In this document: in pieces, positions 61,328 to 64,000 of the stretch | Position numbering within the stretch: position 1 is the first letter of the stretch | Layout: each line of letters opens with the position of its first letter | Translations under genes and position numbers: made by a program | Assembly (NCBI GenBank): GCA_027698105.1 | Contig: JAQERH010000015.1 | Location: 1 to 64,000 of the forward strand | From: Lachnospiraceae bacterium AM93-12TA | GTDB lineage: Bacteria > Bacillota > Clostridia > Lachnospirales > Lachnospiraceae | DNA length: 64,000 bases | Direction of reading: 5' to 3' | The notes under the pieces: generated by a model | Seen by the model: only the letters and a program-made list of their open reading frames with translations | Databases searched by the model: none | Told to the model about the DNA's origin: nothing

Positions 61328-61368
61328 CCGCTTTCAAAACTTTAAAAATTTTTCATTTTTGAAAGCGG
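61328..61368. repeat. 12-bp perfect inverted repeat
   Basis: CCGCTTTCAAAA (61328-61339) and TTTTGAAAGCGG (61357-61368) with a 17-nt AT-rich loop. No credible gene lies anywhere in 60838-61721. Confidence 0.85.
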
Positions 61369-61413
61369 TGGATTTTACCTTAATTGAATAGGCACGAACT
61401 CTGAACCATACAA

Positions 61414-61452
61414 TTAGGAGGCGTGTGCTCTATCCAACTGAGCTACTGAGAC
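61414..61452 (-). pseudogene. tRNA-Arg(CCU) 5' half, truncated at the anticodon loop
   Basis: On the minus strand a perfect tRNA 5' half: acceptor GTCTCAG, D-stem GCTC/GAGC with loop AGTTGGATA, anticodon stem CACGC and loop CTCCTAA (anticodon CCT). Sequence after the loop (TTGTATGG...) cannot pair with the anticodon or acceptor stems, so the tRNA is cut exactly at the loop. The same 7-mer TTAGGAG (plus strand) recurs at 61538-61544. It looks like a remnant of site-specific integration in a tRNA gene. Confidence 0.8.
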
Positions 61453-61673
61453 ATGGCTGGTTTTATGACTAAGCCCGAAGAAATTCGAACTTGAATCCTG
61501 TATGAAGTTTTTCCAAGGTGACCGTTGTAACGCAACCTTAGGAGCCGGTCGTTGTTTCCTTATAAGGCGCTGCGTGACATCTTTGTGCTCCGTGGATTGT
61601 TGCTGTATCATTGGTGATCCACACATTCCTTGGATGATTCATAACACAAAAACACTTCCATTAAAAATATTAA

Positions 61674-61711
61674 GGGAACACTTTGTTAAATAATCATGCA
61701 TAAGTGTTCCC
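61674..61711 (-). terminator. Stem-loop after the type III restriction gene
   Basis: A perfect 10-bp stem GGGAACACTT / AAGTGTTCCC with an 18-nt loop, 11 nt past the stop codon. The minus-strand tail TTAATATTTTT makes it a probable terminator. Confidence 0.75.
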
Positions 61712-61721
61712 CTAATTAGAT

Positions 61722-64000
61722 TTATTTCATAACCTTGTTCAGCAAGGACTGGTAACTGTCAACCACATCGTAGATGACATTGCCGTTGCTGATTGCCTTG
61801 AAATGCTCTCTTGCACAGTGAATCTTGGATTCTTCAATCAATCTCAACTGCATAGAGTTCATAGAACCCTTTGTTTCTGCCACGAAATAAATGTGCTTGA
61901 TATTACCTTCATAGAATGCAATTGCCCAGTCAGGGTTGTAGTGGCCAACAGGTGTAGAGATGTAGAAACCGTCAGGCAGTTTCACATACACAGCAACATC
62001 ACTGCTGACATCCAGATTTTCAGCAAATGCTTTCTCGTTTGTAGAGTCATATACAATGTGGTCATAAAGATGCTTGTTTGCCTTGATAGCATTCACACCT
62101 AATTTTCCCTTGATGGTCGGAGCAGTAAATACATCGGTATCATACTTTTCGTCCAGAACATCGTATGTAATATGCTCAATGATTGCGGTCGCTTTTTCAT
62201 CGTTGATAAGCGAACCTGCTTTAATGATAAATTCCTCAGGATTGTCCTTGAACTGGTCAAAGACAAACTTTTCAATTCCAGTAAGAATCTGAATAATTGC
62301 TTTTCTTGTAAGACCAGTAGCATCTACGAGTTTACCAACCAAGTCGTACTTAACACTGGTATTGACTGCGATTTTATTGCCCACACCGTAAGATGCAGAT
62401 GCTTCCTTAACGAAAGATGCACCAGAAGCAAGTGCTTCCTTGGATGCGATATTATCCATTCGTCCAGTCTCAACCTTGAAATAAATCTTGGAAACACGGA
62501 GTTTTGCATTCAAAGATGCAATGGACTTTCTGACAAGTTCATCCGTGTCAAAGTCAACCACATAAACGGACTTGGAATTGATGCGATTCCAAAGTGCCTT
62601 GAATTCAGGCATTGCCAGTTTGTCGGGTTTGACTTGGAGTTCAATATTATTGCTACGAGCATTTTCAGGCTGCATTGCCTTACCATCATAGATGGTATCA
62701 ATGATGCCAAGAATGGATTCGGTAGAACCTGCCACTTCATCGGTGAGTTTGATTTCACCGTTTGCCTTGTCCTCGTAGTATTTATCTGTAAGTGTGCCTT
62801 GCTTATCAATGTAACCTTCCATACGTAGACCAACATAGATTTCTCTTGCAACATCATCCGTAATAACATCGGTGTTACCCTGTGCATCTGTGATGGTCTT
62901 GCCCATAAACAGTTCAGGTGTGACTGCTTTCGGACGGTTCGCAACTGCATCTGCCATTTCAGTCTGCAATCCCTTTGCGAAACTGTCATAACTTTCGCTT
63001 GCGATAACGGTAAGCACATTGACATTGTGAACATCGTTGCCAAGAGCATTGACATCCATTCGTTCACCGTCCTGGTTAACACAGAGACGGAGACCACGAC
63101 CGACTTCCTGTCTCTTACGAACATCACTACTGCTTTGCTTCAAAGTACAAATCTGGAACACATTAGGATTGTCCCAACCTTCACGAAGTGCAGAGTGAGA
63201 GAAGATGAAACGAACAGGGGACTTCTTCGGATTTCTGTCCAGAAGGAGTTCTTTGTTCTTCATAATCAAGTCGTAGGCATCAATATCGTCAGAAGAAGTT
63301 TCCTTCTTACCAACCTTGGAGTCAATCATCTTACCTTTCTTATCCACGGAGAAGTAACCTGCATGGGTTGAAGAAGGAGTGATCATATTGAGATACTTGA
63401 TATAGTCATCGTCACCAAGTTCCAACTGAATATTGCCAACGATGTCAGCATACTCTTCTTCAAACATATCGGCATAGATACCGTTGTATGCCTGACCTGC
63501 TTTATCGTACTGCTTGTACTTCACAACTTCGTCAATGAAGAACAGAGACAACACCTTAATGCCTTTATAGAAGAGTTCTCTTTCTCTCTGAATATGAGAG
63601 AGGATAGTTTCACGGATTTGGATACGGCGAAGTTGGTCTTCACTGACCTTACCGATAACATCACCTGCATAAATCTTGATACCGTTGATGAATTCCACGG
63701 AGTCATCACGACCGTCAATGGACTTAACAACGAAACCGTTCTTGTATTCATCCAGATAACCAGAGTTATCGTAAAGATTAAATCCGATGCCAACCTTCAT
63801 AGACTTCTTACGGATACCAGTTGCACCCTTGAAGTCGAACTGCAGTGTAGCAGTCGGGTCTGCTTTGGAAAGGTTCAGACCTTCCAAATACACATAACTT
63901 TCGGTGGCAGTGCTTCCAGTTTCAGTGATACCCTTAACAGCGATTTTCTTAACCAATCGCTTGTTGTATGCTTCCATAGCATCCAGACGGTAAATCATAT
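61722..64000 (-). CDS. res: Type III restriction endonuclease Res subunit, C-terminal part (runs off the window)
   Basis: About 760 residues of a type III Res helicase-nuclease are in view; the N-terminus with the ATP-binding motifs lies beyond the right edge. Helicase motifs V-VI are FIFSHSALREGWDNPNVFQIC and SDVRKRQEVGRGLRLCVN. The C-terminal PD-(D/E)XK nuclease is YNPDWAIAFYEG ... FVAETKGS. With a Mod methyltransferase it cuts unmodified DNA after ATP-driven translocation. mod would normally lie upstream, outside the window. Codon use looks less AT-rich than the neighbouring XRE/DUF2971 genes. Confidence 0.92.
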   Translation of the reverse strand, partial: MIYRLDAMEAYNKRLVKKIAVKGITETGSTATESYVYLEGLNLSKADPTATLQFDFKGATGIRKKSMKVGIGFNLYDNSGYLDEYKNGFVVKSIDGRDDSVEFINGIKIYAGDVIGKVSEDQLRRIQIRETILSHIQRERELFYKGIKVLSLFFIDEVVKYKQYDKAGQAYNGIYADMFEEEYADIVGNIQLELGDDDYIKYLNMITPSSTHAGYFSVDKKGKMIDSKVGKKETSSDDIDAYDLIMKNKELLLDRNPKKSPVRFIFSHSALREGWDNPNVFQICTLKQSSSDVRKRQEVGRGLRLCVNQDGERMDVNALGNDVHNVNVLTVIASESYDSFAKGLQTEMADAVANRPKAVTPELFMGKTITDAQGNTDVITDDVAREIYVGLRMEGYIDKQGTLTDKYYEDKANGEIKLTDEVAGSTESILGIIDTIYDGKAMQPENARSNNIELQVKPDKLAMPEFKALWNRINSKSVYVVDFDTDELVRKSIASLNAKLRVSKIYFKVETGRMDNIASKEALASGASFVKEASASYGVGNKIAVNTSVKYDLVGKLVDATGLTRKAIIQILTGIEKFVFDQFKDNPEEFIIKAGSLINDEKATAIIEHITYDVLDEKYDTDVFTAPTIKGKLGVNAIKANKHLYDHIVYDSTNEKAFAENLDVSSDVAVYVKLPDGFYISTPVGHYNPDWAIAFYEGNIKHIYFVAETKGSMNSMQLRLIEESKIHCAREHFKAISNGNVIYDVVDSYQSLLNKVMK

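Larger units (their letters stand above)
51700..61420. mobile_element. Integrative mobilizable element (left part certain, right boundary not resolved)
   Basis: The region carries a Tn916-type integrase and excisionase, a replication primase-helicase, a MOBQ relaxase with accessory protein, an oriT, and AT-rich cargo (AlbA-like, DUF2971, XRE). No VirB4, coupling protein or other channel gene is present, so transfer would need a helper. The left end lies between the phosphatase start (51645) and the integrase stop (51825). I found no long direct repeat that fixes the right end; it could lie near the tRNA fragment at 61414-61452 or beyond the window. Base composition visibly drops from about 57.4 kb onward. 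Confidence 0.75.

Noticed and set aside
61414..61626. 70-codon open frame on the minus strand ending in VAQLDRAHAS
   Set aside because: This peptide is the usual translation artefact of a tRNA 5' half; the frame is the tRNA-Arg fragment plus flanking sequence.
51638..61702. TAATCATGCAT at both 51.64 kb and 61.69 kb as possible att direct repeats
   Set aside because: Only 11 bp, built around the common ATGCAT palindrome. One copy is the start codon region of the phosphatase and the other the loop of a terminator.

Overview
The window looks like chromosome of a spore-forming, low-to-mid GC Gram-positive of the class Clostridia, most likely Lachnospiraceae (Clostridium cluster XIVa). This is inferred from Spo0A with 0A boxes, strong AGGAGG ribosome binding sites, sigma-A promoters with 16-17 bp spacers, the rimP-nusA-ylxR-ylxQ-infB order, and lineage-typical proteins such as DUF4250 and a duplicated CmpB membrane protein. 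Nearly everything in the first 51.6 kb is on the minus strand. The exceptions are a short membrane protein plus sulfatase pair, gltS and nhaC.

Layout of the chromosomal part. 1-2.8 kb: the nusA-infB translation/transcription operon, cut at the left edge inside infB. 3.0-4.5 kb: a MATE exporter with a terminator-like hairpin in its leader. 4.5-11.1 kb: a peptide-type ABC importer (oppABCDF-like) transcribed behind a DUF169 gene from one clear promoter. 11.2-13.8 kb: a nitrilase-family amidohydrolase behind an SsuBC-like ABC pair that has no binding protein. 13.9-15.2 kb: an internally duplicated CmpB-like membrane protein. 15.3-21.4 kb: a self-contained catabolic operon (PLP C-S lyase, amino-acid ABC importer, PfkB kinase, MarR regulator, BtpA-family TIM barrel) whose promoter lies inside an inverted repeat. 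21.5-24.9 kb, plus strand: a small membrane protein with an LTA-synthase-like sulfatase, then gltS. 24.9-28.8 kb: YuiD-like protein, glgA, spo0A with its promoter and two 0A boxes, and a polysaccharide deacetylase. 28.9-31.6 kb: a PD-(D/E)XK-like protein and an NCS2 purine permease. 31.7-39.0 kb: a VanRS-like two-component system, a large surface protein, an ABC-2 exporter and endonuclease IV. 39.1-46.2 kb: ppk, ppx, a DUF815 ATPase, pheA and plsC. 46.2-51.6 kb: cardiolipin synthase, two small proteins, DNA polymerase IV, nhaC and a low-molecular-weight tyrosine phosphatase.

From about 51.7 kb an integrated mobile element begins. It has a Tn916-type integrase and excisionase, a primase-helicase replication protein, a MobA/MobL relaxase, a DUF3847 accessory protein, and an oriT whose nick region matches the RSF1010/MOBQ consensus. 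It has no conjugation channel genes in view, so it is probably an integrative mobilizable element. Beyond the oriT lies AT-rich cargo. A three-gene operon (AlbA-type ATPase, DUF2971 protein, XRE regulator) runs from one promoter embedded in a complex inverted repeat and ends at tandem terminators. Upstream of it are about 480 bp of densely packed perfect inverted repeats, then a tRNA-Arg(CCU) 5' fragment that stops exactly at the anticodon loop, then the C-terminal part of a type III restriction subunit that runs off the right edge.

The most promising undescribed material is that operon together with its hairpin-rich control region. Domain calls are from recognised motifs only; no database search was run.
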